Assembly: GCF_018390575.1 (NCBI RefSeq)
Contig: NZ_JAHBCJ010000010.1
Location: forward strand, 26,234-90,233
Length of the DNA stretch: 64,000 nucleotides
Direction: 5' to 3'
Origin: Bhargavaea massiliensis
GTDB lineage: Bacteria; Bacillota; Bacilli; Bacillales_A; Planococcaceae
Shown here: positions 51,157 to 60,122 of the stretch, one piece after another
Layout of the letters: each line of letters starts with the position of its first letter
How positions within the stretch are numbered: the first letter of the stretch is position 1
Program-made: the position numbers and the translations under genes
Notes under the pieces: generated by a model
The model's database searches: none
The model's input: the letters and a program-made list of their open reading frames with translations, nothing else
What the model was told of the DNA's origin: nothing

Positions 51157-51180
51157 AAAAAACCCCGCAGCAGCGGGGTT
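51157..51180 (-). terminator. Terminator of the rhomboid gene
   Basis: A stem AACCCCGC/GCGGGGTT is followed by TTTTTT on the minus strand. Confidence 0.85.
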
Positions 51181-51188
51181 CAGGCACG

Positions 51189-51800
51189 TCACCGGCGCTT
51201 CTTGCGCCAGCTTGTGATATTCTTCGGGTGGAAGTAGCTGAGGCCGACGAGGAAACCGACGGCCAGGCCTGTCAGATGGGCGGTAACGTTGATGTTCGGG
51301 GTCAGGAATGTCATGACCACACTGATGACGATGATCGGCAGGATAATCTGGCGGATCTGCGGGAATGCGCCTTTGGTATGGTATACGAATGCACCGAACG
51401 CCCCGAAGATCCCGTAGATGGCGCCGCTTGCCCCCACATAGGCGTAAGAGCCGTCATGCAGGAAGTAAGAGGCCACGTTTCCGAACAGGCCCGCGAGGAA
51501 AAATAAGTTCAAAAACCGTACTTTCCCTGCGAGCCTCTCGAGCTCGGGACCGAACAAAAACAGGGCGAACATATTGAACAGGACATGCATGAGACCGGCG
51601 TGCAGGAACATCGGCGTGACGAATCTCCACCAATCGCCTTCCGCAATCAGCCGGTTGATGCCCATGCCGTAAAACATGATCAGGTCACCGATACCGGGGA
51701 GGATGGTCAGGATGTAGATGATCACGTTGATCGCGATCAGCGCCGAGACGACCGGGTAGAACCGGATGTACTCGGAGAAGCTTTCTCTTCTGATAAACAT
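51189..51800 (-). CDS. Rhomboid-family intramembrane serine protease
   Basis: A 203-residue six-helix membrane protease. The catalytic dyad is Ser125 in GASGAIYGIFGAFG and His175 in TAHLTGLAVGFLVG. The preceding MFLHAGLMHVLFNMFALFLFG is the conserved HxxxN region. It cleaves transmembrane helices of other proteins. In B. subtilis this position (before acpS) is occupied by ydcA, also rhomboid, but here it is on the opposite strand. It is divergent from acpS. Confidence 0.9.
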   Translation of the reverse strand: MFIRRESFSEYIRFYPVVSALIAINVIIYILTILPGIGDLIMFYGMGINRLIAEGDWWRFVTPMFLHAGLMHVLFNMFALFLFGPELERLAGKVRFLNLFFLAGLFGNVASYFLHDGSYAYVGASGAIYGIFGAFGAFVYHTKGAFPQIRQIILPIIVISVVMTFLTPNINVTAHLTGLAVGFLVGLSYFHPKNITSWRKKRR

Positions 51801-51868
51801 GGTTTCACCTCAATTTACATATGAACAGTATACCGCGTTTGGCGCGGTCCAGAAAGCGGGGAAAACAG

Positions 51869-52243
51869 ATGATCACCGGAATCGGGCTCGACATCGTGGA
51901 GATGGACAGGATCCGTCAGGCGGACAGGCGGAACAGCCGCTTCAGAAAAAGAATCCTTGGCAAAGAGGAATTGGAGAGGTACGAACAGCTCGGCGACACA
52001 AGGCGGACAGAATACCTGGCAGGCCGGTTTGCCGCCAAAGAGGCTTTCGCCAAAGCGCTCGGCACCGGAATCGGCGAGTCATGCGCATTCGGCGACATCA
52101 GCATATTGCCGGACGGGACAGGCAAGCCTGTTCTTTATTTCAAGGGGGAGCCGGCGCCGGGATTCGTATCGATCACCCACACGCGTGAATACGCTGCCGC
52201 CCAGGTTATCCTCACCGGATTCCCGGCAGCCCTGTCCGAATAA
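51869..52243 (+). CDS. acpS: Holo-[acyl-carrier-protein] synthase AcpS
   Basis: A 124-residue enzyme that transfers 4'-phosphopantetheine from CoA to apo-ACP, essential for fatty acid synthesis. Motifs: ITGIGLDIVEMDRIRQ at the N-terminus (with the Mg-binding Asp) and YLAGRFAAKEAFAKALGTGI (with the catalytic Glu). Its length is normal. ATG 51869 follows AAAGCGGGG; the 16 codons further upstream lack a signal. In synteny with B. subtilis, ydcC follows. Confidence 0.94.
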   Translation: MITGIGLDIVEMDRIRQADRRNSRFRKRILGKEELERYEQLGDTRRTEYLAGRFAAKEAFAKALGTGIGESCAFGDISILPDGTGKPVLYFKGEPAPGFVSITHTREYAAAQVILTGFPAALSE

Positions 52244-52301
52244 ACCCGGACCCTCTCTCATAGGATGTTCCACAGGAGCGAAATGAGAAAGGGTGAAGGA
52301 A

Positions 52302-53462
52302 TTGCGGAGCCGGATATTCGCAGGAATGCTCATCGTGCTCGTCATGCTGCTGGCGGCATGCGGATCACAGTCGAAGGAAGACGTCATGAAAAAGCTGAGC
52401 GGCAAATGGACGGATGCCAAGGGGTATGAACTCACCGCCGTCATGGAGATCAAGACCGGCGATGAGCCAAGGCTGTATGACGTGGAAGTGTGGCACACAA
52501 AGCCGGACTACTACCGGGTCAATGTGGCCCAGCAGGGCTCCAAGGAGTCCCAGATGATCCTCCGCAACAAGGACGGGGTATTTGTCGTCACGCCGTCAAT
52601 CGGCAAAACGTACAAGTTCCAGAGCGACTGGCCGGAGAAAAACAGCCAGGCTTACCTGATCGGTGCGCTTGCGGAGGACATCCGGGCGGACAAGGATGCG
52701 GTGATGAAGGAAGAAGACAAGGAATACGTCTTCGAGACGGTCACACGGAACAACCACCGGAAGATGCTGCCTTATCAGCGTATCCACATCGACAAGAAAT
52801 CGCTCCTCCCTGTGAAGGTGTCGGTGCTGAATGAAAACAAAGAAGAACAGATGAAGATCACGTTTGAGAAAATTTCCCTTGGCACGGAGCGCAGTGCCGG
52901 CGATTATGCGGTGGAAAAACACTCAAAGGCACCGGAAGGCGCGGAAGGATCCGCGGATGACACCGATGCAACGGAAGAAAACGCGGATGGAGAAGACCAG
53001 GAAGGCACCACGGAAGAAACAGACGGTGCGGCTGATAAAGAAGGCACCGAAGATGGCCAGGAAGAAGGCACCGAAGACGGCAAAGAAGAAGGAGATGAAG
53101 AAGCGGGTGCCGAATTGGATGGTGAGGAATTCCGCACATCCTATCCGCTCCTCAAGTGGGAAGGCGTCGACGTGGAAGAGGAAGTCGTGGGCAGCGGAGA
53201 CGACAAGCGGGTCTACCTGACTTACAGCGGCGAGAAAGAGTTCGTCATCGTCCAGCAGCAGGCGAAGTCCCCGCAGGAAGCGCTCGTTCCGGTATTCGCG
53301 GAAGGGGACCCGGCACACCTCGGCTTCACGATCGGCGCAATCACCGACAACTCGGTCAGCTGGGAACAGGGCGGCGTATCCTACTTCCTCGCCTCGAACG
53401 GCCTGAGCCGCGAAGAAATGGTGGAAGTCGCGACATCGATGATCGAAGCTGAACAGAAGTGA
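52302..53462 (+). CDS. YdcC-like LolA-fold lipoprotein with acidic insert
   Basis: A 386-residue lipoprotein. The signal peptide ends in the lipobox LLAAC. The body resembles LolA/DUF4367-type proteins of the B. subtilis YdcC kind (YTLTAVMEIKTG-like strand then YYRVNVAQQG and RNKDGVFVVTPSIGKTYKFQ). Residues about 206-271 are an insert of repeated Glu/Asp/Gly/Thr units (EGTEDGQEEGTEDGKEEGDE) that is absent from the usual family layout. The start TTG 52302 is preferred, seven bases from AAAGGGTG; a GTG at 52293 is possible. It has no clear terminator before alr. Confidence 0.82.
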   Translation: MRSRIFAGMLIVLVMLLAACGSQSKEDVMKKLSGKWTDAKGYELTAVMEIKTGDEPRLYDVEVWHTKPDYYRVNVAQQGSKESQMILRNKDGVFVVTPSIGKTYKFQSDWPEKNSQAYLIGALAEDIRADKDAVMKEEDKEYVFETVTRNNHRKMLPYQRIHIDKKSLLPVKVSVLNENKEEQMKITFEKISLGTERSAGDYAVEKHSKAPEGAEGSADDTDATEENADGEDQEGTTEETDGAADKEGTEDGQEEGTEDGKEEGDEEAGAELDGEEFRTSYPLLKWEGVDVEEEVVGSGDDKRVYLTYSGEKEFVIVQQQAKSPQEALVPVFAEGDPAHLGFTIGAITDNSVSWEQGGVSYFLASNGLSREEMVEVATSMIEAEQK

Positions 53463-53550
53463 TCCGGGAGTATTGACGGTGTTCTCCCTCCGGGCGGATA
53501 ATGAAAAAAGAGACAAATCTATCCGGCAATTCGGAAGGGAGAACGGGGAA

Positions 53551-54684
53551 ATGGAACAGACGAAATGGGGACGGCCGACAGTTGCGGCCATCAATCTGGA
53601 GGCGATCCGGGAAAATGTCCGGAATACGGCGCGCATGACCGGCCCGGACACCGGCGTGATCGCCGTCGTCAAGGCGGACGGCTACGGCCACGGCGCGGTC
53701 CGGGTCGCGGAGGCGGCGCTTGATGCGGGGGCAATGATGCTCGCGGTCGCCACTCCGGATGAAGCGGTGGAACTCAGGGAGGCGGGCCTGAAAGCGGACA
53801 TTCTGCTTTTGGGCGCCTCCCCTGTTCCGTTCGCGCGGGTCGCCGCGGAATTGGGCATCATCATCACCGCGGATTCGCCGGCCTGGATGGAGAAGGTCGC
53901 CGGTGAAGCACCTGATTTCGGCCGTCCGCTCCGGGTTCACCTGAAGGTCGACACCGGAATGGGCAGGCTCGGCGTCCGGAGCGGAGAAGACCTGCTCCGG
54001 ATGTACAGGACCGCCAGGGCTGCAAAAATCATGGTGGACGGCGTCTTCACCCATTTCGCGACGGCAGACGAGCCGGACAATGACGTGTGGAGAAAGCAGG
54101 CAGCCGGGTTCCGTGAAGCTGTGGCGCTGCTTCCGGAGCGGCCGCGCCTGGTACACGCGTCAAACAGCGCGGCCGCATTCATACATCCGGAATGCAAGTT
54201 CGATGCGGTGCGCCTCGGCATCTCCATGTACGGCATCGCCCCGTCCGGCTTTGTCGGGGAGCGCCTGCCCTTCCCGCTCAGTCCTGCGCTGACGCTCTCG
54301 ACCGAACTCGTCCATGTAAAGCGGATCGGCCGGGGAGACACGGTCAGTTACGGAGCGACCTATCAGGCGATGGGCGATGAATGGGTCGGGACCATCCCGA
54401 TCGGTTATGCGGACGGGTTTCTCCGGGGCCTCGGCGGACAGGACGTGCTGATCGGCGGCCGCCGCTGCCCGGTGGTCGGCCGCGTCTGCATGGACCAGTG
54501 CATGGTCCGGCTGCCCCGCGAAATGGCACCCGGCGAACCTGTTATCCTCCTGGGGAAACAGGGCGATGAAGAGATCCGGCCTGACGAATGGGCGGATCGG
54601 CTCGGGACCATTCCCTATGAAGTCGTTGTCACCCTGTCGAAGCGGATTCCGAGAGTTTATTTGCAAGGATGCGGGGAATACTAA
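53551..54684 (+). CDS. alr: Alanine racemase
   Basis: A 377-residue PLP enzyme converting L-Ala to D-Ala for peptidoglycan. The PLP lysine is Lys41 in VVKADGYGHGAVRVAEAAL. The C-terminal domain has the catalytic Tyr in GDTVSYGATYQAMGDEWVG. Other conserved parts are RLGISMYGIAP and RVCMDQCMVRL. ATG 53551 is used since GGGAGAACGGGGAA is upstream; the 26-codon extension is unsupported. It feeds Ddl and MurF. In synteny, mazEF follows. Confidence 0.95.
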   Translation: MEQTKWGRPTVAAINLEAIRENVRNTARMTGPDTGVIAVVKADGYGHGAVRVAEAALDAGAMMLAVATPDEAVELREAGLKADILLLGASPVPFARVAAELGIIITADSPAWMEKVAGEAPDFGRPLRVHLKVDTGMGRLGVRSGEDLLRMYRTARAAKIMVDGVFTHFATADEPDNDVWRKQAAGFREAVALLPERPRLVHASNSAAAFIHPECKFDAVRLGISMYGIAPSGFVGERLPFPLSPALTLSTELVHVKRIGRGDTVSYGATYQAMGDEWVGTIPIGYADGFLRGLGGQDVLIGGRRCPVVGRVCMDQCMVRLPREMAPGEPVILLGKQGDEEIRPDEWADRLGTIPYEVVVTLSKRIPRVYLQGCGEY

Positions 54685-54833
54685 CCCCAACCACGGCCCG
54701 ACAAGATCCGACAGATTCATCAGGTTCAGGCGGAACTTTGTCGCATTCTTTCCGAACGTGTCTTTTCAACAGGTCTGTCCAATGTTATGATGGGATAGAA
54801 ATTTGTTGAATGGCTGCGTCGGAGGTGTTTGCT

Positions 54834-55100
54834 GTGGCAGAGAAAGAGACAAAAGAAGTCGTGGTGAAGATCCCGAAAAGGATGCTTCCGTGTGACGGGG
54901 AATCCGTCGCCTACGACCGAGCGGAACAAGACGGGTACGTCTACCTGACGACGACCCGGAGGACACGGAAGGAACAACCAAATCTTATACGGGAAGCCAT
55001 CGTCAAAGGCTACGTGGAGATGTCGCAGATCAATCTTTCGATCGCTTCCGAATGTTTGTACGCGGAATACGAAGCGGAGCACGCGTGGCGCAACTCGTAA
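54834..55100 (+). CDS. ndoAI: Antitoxin EndoAI (MazE-type)
   Basis: An 88-residue antitoxin. The N-terminal ~60 residues are a ribbon-helix-helix-like DNA-binding region that is more divergent here. The C-terminal GYVEMSQINLSIASECLYAE matches the toxin-binding end of B. subtilis NdoAI (YdcD). It neutralises the MazF/NdoA endoribonuclease and probably autoregulates the operon. GTG 54834 follows GGAGGTG at eight-base spacing. It is located directly before mazF. Confidence 0.85.
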   Translation: MAEKETKEVVVKIPKRMLPCDGESVAYDRAEQDGYVYLTTTRRTRKEQPNLIREAIVKGYVEMSQINLSIASECLYAEYEAEHAWRNS

Positions 55101-55115
55101 TCGGAGGATGAGATT

Positions 55116-55466
55116 TTGGCCATAAAACGCGGGGACATTTTCTTTGCAGATCTGTCGCCGGTGAAAGGTTCTGAGCAGGGCGGGAAAAGACCCGTCCTGG
55201 TTATTCAGAACGATATCGGCAATCGGTTCAGCCCCACTGTGATCGTCGCAGCCATCACGGCCCAGATACAGAAAGCCAAACTGCCCACCCATGTGGAAAT
55301 CGATGCGGCACGGTACGGATTGGACAAAAACTCCGTCGTCTTGCTTGAGCAAGTCCGGACAATTGACAAATCCCGCCTTTCCGACAAGATTACGCATTTG
55401 GATGAAGAAATGATGCGGCAGGTGGAAGAGGCGCTTGAAATCAGCCTCGGACTGGTAAAATTTTAG
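55116..55466 (+). CDS. ndoA: Endoribonuclease toxin EndoA/MazF
   Basis: A 116-residue MazF toxin that cleaves single-stranded mRNA at a short recognition motif (UACAU in B. subtilis). It is almost identical to B. subtilis NdoA in [20 protein letters not shown] and [18 protein letters not shown], with [16 protein letters not shown] near the C-terminus. The TTG start is behind GGAGG, nine bases away, 15 bases after mazE. A terminator separates it from rsbR. Confidence 0.96.
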   Translation: MAIKRGDIFFADLSPVKGSEQGGKRPVLVIQNDIGNRFSPTVIVAAITAQIQKAKLPTHVEIDAARYGLDKNSVVLLEQVRTIDKSRLSDKITHLDEEMMRQVEEALEISLGLVKF

Positions 55467-55833
55467 TATACATAAACAAAAAACGCCGCCCGGCATACCG
55501 GGCGGTTTTTTGTTGAGATATATTTGTAAACTTAAATTGTGGCAGGGCAGAAATTGCTGATTAAGCCATACGCCTCTGTTAATCGGACCGTGTTTAATCT
55601 CGGTCAGCCGCAACAATACTTCCATTCCTTCATTTGGAATGCAATTGATTGATGCTTCTGTGCGATACTAACAGTAGGTGTGACGTCCGGGAAGAGGACA
55701 TATAGCTGTGTTTTTATGCCGCATCCGAACCTCTGCTTTCATATGAGTCTTCATAACTCACAAAATAAGTGTGTTCCTGCTGTATTTTCGATACAATGTA
55801 AAGAACAGTCCGTAGAAGGGGGCCACCAGAGCC
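55467..55833 (+). other. Intergenic region upstream of rsbR
   Basis: A 367-base gap with the mazEF terminator at its start. Further along are a small inverted repeat (CATTCC-TTCATTT-GGAATG, near 55620) and an AT-rich stretch with a possible -10 (TACAAT, 55793) and a weak -35 (TGTGTT) 16 bases upstream. I find no ORF with support. It should carry the SigA promoter for the rsb operon. Confidence 0.4.
55478..55511 (+). terminator. Terminator of mazEF
   Basis: CCGCCCGG-CATA-CCGGGCGG stem followed by TTTTTT. Confidence 0.92.
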
Positions 55834-56664
55834 ATGTATAGAAAAGTTCCTCAGTTTGTCGAGACTCATCTTGAGGAGATCATCGACAGTTGGAAAACTC
55901 GCATGAAAGACGAACATGGTGAAAAGTTCTTTCATATTATGCCGGAAGAGGTCATCGAGCGGACAAGCCGGGATTTCGCGGAACTTGTCGTATCCAGCCT
56001 GACCGAGGAGACCGGGCAGTATGAAGAGAAGCTCCATAATTTTTCTGAGCGCATCGTCCGCCTCGGCTGGTCGATTTCGCTCGTCATGAAGGCGATTGAG
56101 AACTTCTCGGATACGCTCTATGATCTTCTCCGGCAGGCCAATATCCTTGATGACAGCAACGTGGCCGAGTATTTTGATATCCTGAACAACTGGATCAAAC
56201 CGCTCCGCCAGGAAGTCGTCGAAATGTATTCCCGCACGTGGGAGCGCACGGTCAATCTCCAGAAAATTGCCCTGCAGGAACTGTCTGCATCGCTGATTCC
56301 GGTATTCGACAAGATTTCCGTCATGCCTCTTGTCGGCACAATCGATACGGAACGCGCCAAACTCATTATGGAAAACCTCCTGGATGGAGTTGTCCGCCAC
56401 CGCGCGGAAGTGGTGCTGCTTGATATCACAGGCGTGCCGGTCGTCGATACGATGGTCGCCCATCATATCATCCAGGCGGCGGATGCGGTCCGCCTCGTCG
56501 GCGCGCGCTGCATGCTTGTCGGCATCCGTCCGGAAATTGCGCAGACGATTGTGGCGCTCGGCATCAGCCTCGAAGACTTTACGACGACCAGCACGCTGCA
56601 GCGCGGCATGCAGGAAGCGCTCGCGCTGACAAACAGAAAAATCGTGGAGGTGGATGAACAGTGA
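55834..56664 (+). CDS. rsbRA: Stressosome co-antagonist RsbRA
   Basis: A 276-residue stressosome subunit. The N-terminal non-haem-globin-like sensor domain (about 1-135) is followed by a linker helix and a STAS domain (about 150-265). Conserved phosphorylation threonines by comparison to B. subtilis are Thr172 (GTIDTERAK) and Thr206 (VVDTMVAHH). It forms the 1.8-MDa stressosome with RsbS and RsbT and relays environmental stress. It overlaps rsbS by four bases. Confidence 0.95.
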   Translation: MYRKVPQFVETHLEEIIDSWKTRMKDEHGEKFFHIMPEEVIERTSRDFAELVVSSLTEETGQYEEKLHNFSERIVRLGWSISLVMKAIENFSDTLYDLLRQANILDDSNVAEYFDILNNWIKPLRQEVVEMYSRTWERTVNLQKIALQELSASLIPVFDKISVMPLVGTIDTERAKLIMENLLDGVVRHRAEVVLLDITGVPVVDTMVAHHIIQAADAVRLVGARCMLVGIRPEIAQTIVALGISLEDFTTTSTLQRGMQEALALTNRKIVEVDEQ

Positions 56665-57023
56665 ACATGCGTATCCCGATCCTGAAGCTCAATGAAATTC
56701 TGATCGTTTCGCTCCAATGGGAACTGGACGACCAGACTGCGATTCAATTCCAGGAAGACCTTTTGAAAAAGCTGCATGACACGTCGGCCAAGGGCGTCGT
56801 GATTGACTTGACGCCGATCGACTTCATCGACTCCTTCATCGCGAAGGTGCTCGGCGACGTGATCAGCATGTCAGGCCTCATGGGTGCCAAAGTCGTCATC
56901 ACAGGTATTCAGCCGGCCGTTGCCATTACGCTCATCGAACTCGGGATCCGTTTGGAGAATGTCATGACGGCCCTTGATCTCGAAAACGGAATGGACAAAT
57001 TGCAACAAGAATTGGAGGCTTAA
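56661..57023 (+). CDS. rsbS: Stressosome antagonist RsbS
   Basis: A 120-residue STAS protein. The phosphorylated serine is Ser58 in [16 protein letters not shown]. It sequesters RsbT until phosphorylated by it. Start GTG 56661 with GGAGGTGGATG upstream; an ATG at 56667 is possible. It sits between rsbRA and rsbT as in B. subtilis. Confidence 0.95.
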   Translation: MNMRIPILKLNEILIVSLQWELDDQTAIQFQEDLLKKLHDTSAKGVVIDLTPIDFIDSFIAKVLGDVISMSGLMGAKVVITGIQPAVAITLIELGIRLENVMTALDLENGMDKLQQELEA

Positions 57024-57025
57024 CG

Positions 57026-57427
57026 ATGGCGTACCGGTCTTCAGTCGATATCCATACTGAATGGGACATTGTCGCAGCGCGGCAGCTGGGCCGGAACGAA
57101 GCGAAGAAAGTAGGCTTCGGCACCGTCGACCAGGCCCGTATCACTACGGCAATCAGTGAACTCGCAAGAAATATTTATTTATATGCAGGAGCCGGAAAGA
57201 TTGAGATCGAGCGCCTGAATGAAGATGGCCTGTTCGGAATCGCCATTATCGCTTCCGACGAGGGTCCGGGCATCCCCGATGTAAGAAAAGTAATGGAAGA
57301 CGGTTACTCGACTTCCGGCGGTCTCGGCGCCGGGATGCCGGGAGTCAAGCGTCTGATGGATGACTTCCGGGTAGACACCGAACGGGGTAAGGGCACGAAA
57401 ATCACTGCAATCAAATGGCTCCGCTGA
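57026..57427 (+). CDS. rsbT: Stressosome kinase and RsbU activator RsbT
   Basis: A 133-residue GHKL-fold serine/threonine kinase. ATP-site motifs are ARITTAISELARNIYLYA (N box) and IIASDEGPGIPDVRKV with GGLGAGMPGVKRL (G boxes). It phosphorylates RsbS and RsbR, then binds and activates RsbU. It starts two bases after rsbS. Confidence 0.96.
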   Translation: MAYRSSVDIHTEWDIVAARQLGRNEAKKVGFGTVDQARITTAISELARNIYLYAGAGKIEIERLNEDGLFGIAIIASDEGPGIPDVRKVMEDGYSTSGGLGAGMPGVKRLMDDFRVDTERGKGTKITAIKWLR

Positions 57428-57444
57428 CAGGGGGATGAATAGAG

Positions 57445-58446
57445 ATGCCTCAGCAGACGGAAAACGAATATAAAGAGATTTTGAGGCAGTATCTTGAGGA
57501 CCAGTCTGAACAGAACTTATATATGGGAGAAGCGTTCAGCCGAAAATTGATCGAACGGGACATCTCGCCGGAGGAGGTCATCAGCATACATAAATCCGCA
57601 CTCAAGGATGTGTTGCCGGGCCTTCCGTCGAAAGTCTGGCATTCTTTCGACTTCCTCATCGAAATGATGATCCGATACGGTCTCGCGCTGAAGGAACACC
57701 AATCTCTCGTCAAGCGACAGGAAGAGATGCAACTGGAGATGGAAGTGGCTGCAAAAGTTCAGGAAACGCTTTTGAAAACAAAGATGCCGGCAGTCGAGGG
57801 AATGGACTTCGGCTATGTGACCGTGCCTTCGCGGACAATGAGCGGGGATTATATCTACTTTGTCGGAAATGATAAGGACGAGGCGGGCGTGGCTGTCGCT
57901 GATGTGATGGGCAAGGGTATTCCGGCCGCCTTATGCATGTCGATGGTCAAGTTCGGCATGGACAGTGTCCGGCATTCGACCGAAGGCCCGTCCGGCGTTC
58001 TTTCGGTCATCAACCGCATTGTTGAAAAAAGCGTCAATGACTCGATGTTTGTGACCATGATGTACGGTCTCTACGATGCAAAAAGCTCCACCTTCTCCTA
58101 TGCGTCTGCCGGGCACGAGCCGGCACTCCATTACCGGGCATCGGAAAACCGGTTTGTGGAGCTTGATGCCAAAGGGCTTCTTCTCGGTGTTTCGCCGGAT
58201 GCCCGCTATGAGGAGGGGAGCGTTGTCCTCGAACGTGATGATTTCATCGCCATTATGACCGATGGGGTGACCGAAGCGCGGACGCCGGAAGGCTTTGTTG
58301 AAAAGGAAACCATCCTTGAAATCATCAGCAGCGTCAAGGACCAGTCCGCACAGGAAATGGCAGAACATGTTTTCGCTGAATTGGACCGTATGCAAGGATT
58401 CCGTCTCCAGGACGATTTCTCGCTCGTAATCTTGAAAAAAGAGTAA
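57445..58446 (+). CDS. rsbU: PP2C phosphatase RsbU
   Basis: A 333-residue protein. The N-terminal ~85 residues are the RsbT-binding helical domain, followed by a PP2C-type phosphatase. Metal-binding residues are in SGDYIYFVG, AVADVMGKGIPAALCMSM and FIAIMTDGVTEARTPEG. It dephosphorylates RsbV, freeing SigB. AGGGGGATG precedes the ATG at 17 bases after rsbT. The following ~100 bases contain a SigB-type promoter. Confidence 0.95.
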   Translation: MPQQTENEYKEILRQYLEDQSEQNLYMGEAFSRKLIERDISPEEVISIHKSALKDVLPGLPSKVWHSFDFLIEMMIRYGLALKEHQSLVKRQEEMQLEMEVAAKVQETLLKTKMPAVEGMDFGYVTVPSRTMSGDYIYFVGNDKDEAGVAVADVMGKGIPAALCMSMVKFGMDSVRHSTEGPSGVLSVINRIVEKSVNDSMFVTMMYGLYDAKSSTFSYASAGHEPALHYRASENRFVELDAKGLLLGVSPDARYEEGSVVLERDDFIAIMTDGVTEARTPEGFVEKETILEIISSVKDQSAQEMAEHVFAELDRMQGFRLQDDFSLVILKKE

Positions 58447-58451
58447 TGGAT

Positions 58452-58476
58452 GTTTGGATTTCTCCAGGGCGGGTAA
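58452..58476 (+). promoter_or_regulatory. SigB-type promoter before rsbV
   Basis: GTTTGG (58452-58457), a 13-base spacer and GGGTAA (58471-58476) match the SigB consensus GTTTAA-N12-15-GGGTAT at ten of twelve or nine of twelve positions. The location (between rsbU and rsbV) is that of the autoregulatory PB promoter of B. subtilis. Confidence 0.7.
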
Positions 58477-58551
58477 AGCCTTGATGTTGTGTTCAGACGA
58501 AGTTATGGTTTTGGGATTATAGGATTGAGAAATAAAAGAAGAGGTGTGGAA

Positions 58552-58902
58552 ATGAATCTACAAGTCGATTTGCGTGAAGAAAACAGCGTACAGCATTTTA
58601 AAGTGGTCGGTGAGATCGATGCATTCACGGCGCCCGTCCTCCGCGAGAAGCTTTCTGAGCTTACTGTCCAACAGGGCGTGGAAGCCGTCATTGATCTTTC
58701 AGACGTGGAATACATGGACAGCACAGGTCTCGGCGTGTTTGTCGGCTACTTCAAACAAGTGAAGGAAAGCGGCGGACATGTGAAAATCACCGGGCTCTCA
58801 CCGCGCCTCAAGCGGTTGTTCGATATAACTGGTCTCGACGAGGTCATGGATATCGAAGGACATAAAGAAGATAAAGGTGGGTTCAATGATGCAACCGTAT
58901 GA
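58552..58902 (+). CDS. rsbV: Anti-anti-sigma factor RsbV
   Basis: A 116-residue STAS protein that frees SigB by binding RsbW when unphosphorylated. The phosphorylation site is Ser57-Thr58 in EYMDSTGLGVFVGYFK. ATG 58552 follows AAGAGGTGTG; the 21-codon in-frame extension upstream includes the promoter and is rejected. Its stop overlaps the start of rsbW. Confidence 0.95.
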   Translation: MNLQVDLREENSVQHFKVVGEIDAFTAPVLREKLSELTVQQGVEAVIDLSDVEYMDSTGLGVFVGYFKQVKESGGHVKITGLSPRLKRLFDITGLDEVMDIEGHKEDKGGFNDATV

Positions 58903-59359
58903 TTACGTTGAGATCCGAGTGCCGGCCAAGGCCCAATATGTAGGCGTGGCGCGGCTTACGATCTCCGGCCTCGCAAGCCGGCTCGGCTTTACCTACGATG
59001 ACATCGAGGACATGAAGATCGCATCGAGCGAGGCCATCACGAATGCGGTGCAGCACGCATACAAGGACGACGAGGAAGGCGAAGTCGTCGTCGGGTGCGC
59101 ACTCTATGAAGACCGGATGGAGATCATGGTGGCCGACCATGGTCAGAGCTTCGATTTCGAAGAAACCAAAAAGAGCGTGGGACCTTACCATGATCACGAA
59201 GAGGGCATGTTCCTCCGGGAAGGGGGTCTCGGCCTCTATCTGATCGAAACGCTGATGGACGAGATTAAAATCCACCACGATGAAGGGGTCACGGTCTTCA
59301 TGACTAAATATCTCGGCGGAGAGCAGGTGGAAAAGGATGTCGAAACAGTCTCCTCCTGA
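58886..59359 (+). CDS. rsbW: Anti-sigma factor and kinase RsbW
   Basis: A 157-residue GHKL-fold protein that binds SigB and phosphorylates RsbV. The ATP-site N box is IASSEAITNAVQHAYKDD; the later boxes are MVADHGQSFDFEETK and REGGLGLYLIETLMDEI. Start is ATG 58886 (or 58889) after AAAGGTGG; a GTG at 58877 is too close to it. It overlaps rsbV at the start and sigB at the end. Confidence 0.96.
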   Translation: MMQPYDYVEIRVPAKAQYVGVARLTISGLASRLGFTYDDIEDMKIASSEAITNAVQHAYKDDEEGEVVVGCALYEDRMEIMVADHGQSFDFEETKKSVGPYHDHEEGMFLREGGLGLYLIETLMDEIKIHHDEGVTVFMTKYLGGEQVEKDVETVSS

Positions 59360-60122
59360 TTCCAAATCAAAAGAACAGGTGCTTGACTGGATCAGGGCTT
59401 TCCAGGAAAGCGGCGATGAAGAGGCGCAGACGAATCTCGTTCTCCACTATGAGCGGCTTGTCCAGTCGATCGCCCGCAAATATTCCAACGGGAAATCATA
59501 CCACGAAGATATCGTGCAGGTCGGCATGCTTGGTCTGCTTGGTGCAATCCGCCGCTACGATCCCGATTTCGGCCGCAGCTTCGAGGCATTCGCCGTTCCG
59601 ACGATTATCGGCGAGATCAAGAGGTTCCTCCGCGACAAGACGTGGGCAGTGCATGTGCCGCGCAGAATCAAGGAACTCGGGCCGAAAATCAAGTCCGCTG
59701 CAGAGACGCTGACCAATGAACTCCAGCGCTCACCGAAAGTGCAGGAGATTGCAGATTATCTGGAAGTGGAAGAGGACGATGTCCTTGAAGCGATGGAGAT
59801 GGGACGAAGCTATCAGGCTCTGTCCATGGACCACTCGCTTGAAGCGGATTCCGACGGCAGTACCGTCACGCTGTTCGATATCATCGGCGACACGGATGAC
59901 GGCTACGAAATGACGGACCAGCGTCTGATCGTGGCTGAAGCGCTCAATGTCCTGTCCGAGCGCGAAAAGCAAATCATCCAGTTTACATATATCGAACAGA
60001 TGAGCCAGAAGGAGGCGGGAGAACGCCTCGGCATTTCGCAGATGCACGTATCCAGACTTCAGCGAAAGGCCATCAAAAAGCTCCAGGAAGCGATTGCGGC
60101 GGCAGGTGGTGGGTCGTCTTGA
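59337..60122 (+). CDS. sigB: General stress sigma factor SigB
   Basis: A 261-residue group 3 sigma factor. Region 2 contains YEDIVQVGMLGLLGAIRRYD-like DIVQVGMLGLLGAIRRYD and FEAFAVPTIIGEIKRFLRD; region 4 is IEQMSQKEAGERLGISQMHV then SRLQRKAIKKL. It directs transcription of general stress genes and likely its own rsbV-rsbX segment. ATG follows AGGTGGAAAAGG within rsbW. It overlaps rsbX by four bases. Confidence 0.97.
   Translation: MSKQSPPDSKSKEQVLDWIRAFQESGDEEAQTNLVLHYERLVQSIARKYSNGKSYHEDIVQVGMLGLLGAIRRYDPDFGRSFEAFAVPTIIGEIKRFLRDKTWAVHVPRRIKELGPKIKSAAETLTNELQRSPKVQEIADYLEVEEDDVLEAMEMGRSYQALSMDHSLEADSDGSTVTLFDIIGDTDDGYEMTDQRLIVAEALNVLSEREKQIIQFTYIEQMSQKEAGERLGISQMHVSRLQRKAIKKLQEAIAAAGGGSS

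Larger units (their letters stand above)
50774..51188 (-). other. Leader of the ssuE operon
   Basis: The 415-base gap between ssuE and rhomboid holds the SAM riboswitch aptamer, its terminator, and ~95 bases before the ssuE start. A -10-like element for this leader was not confidently placed. The rhomboid terminator lies at the far end (51157-51180). Confidence 0.7.
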
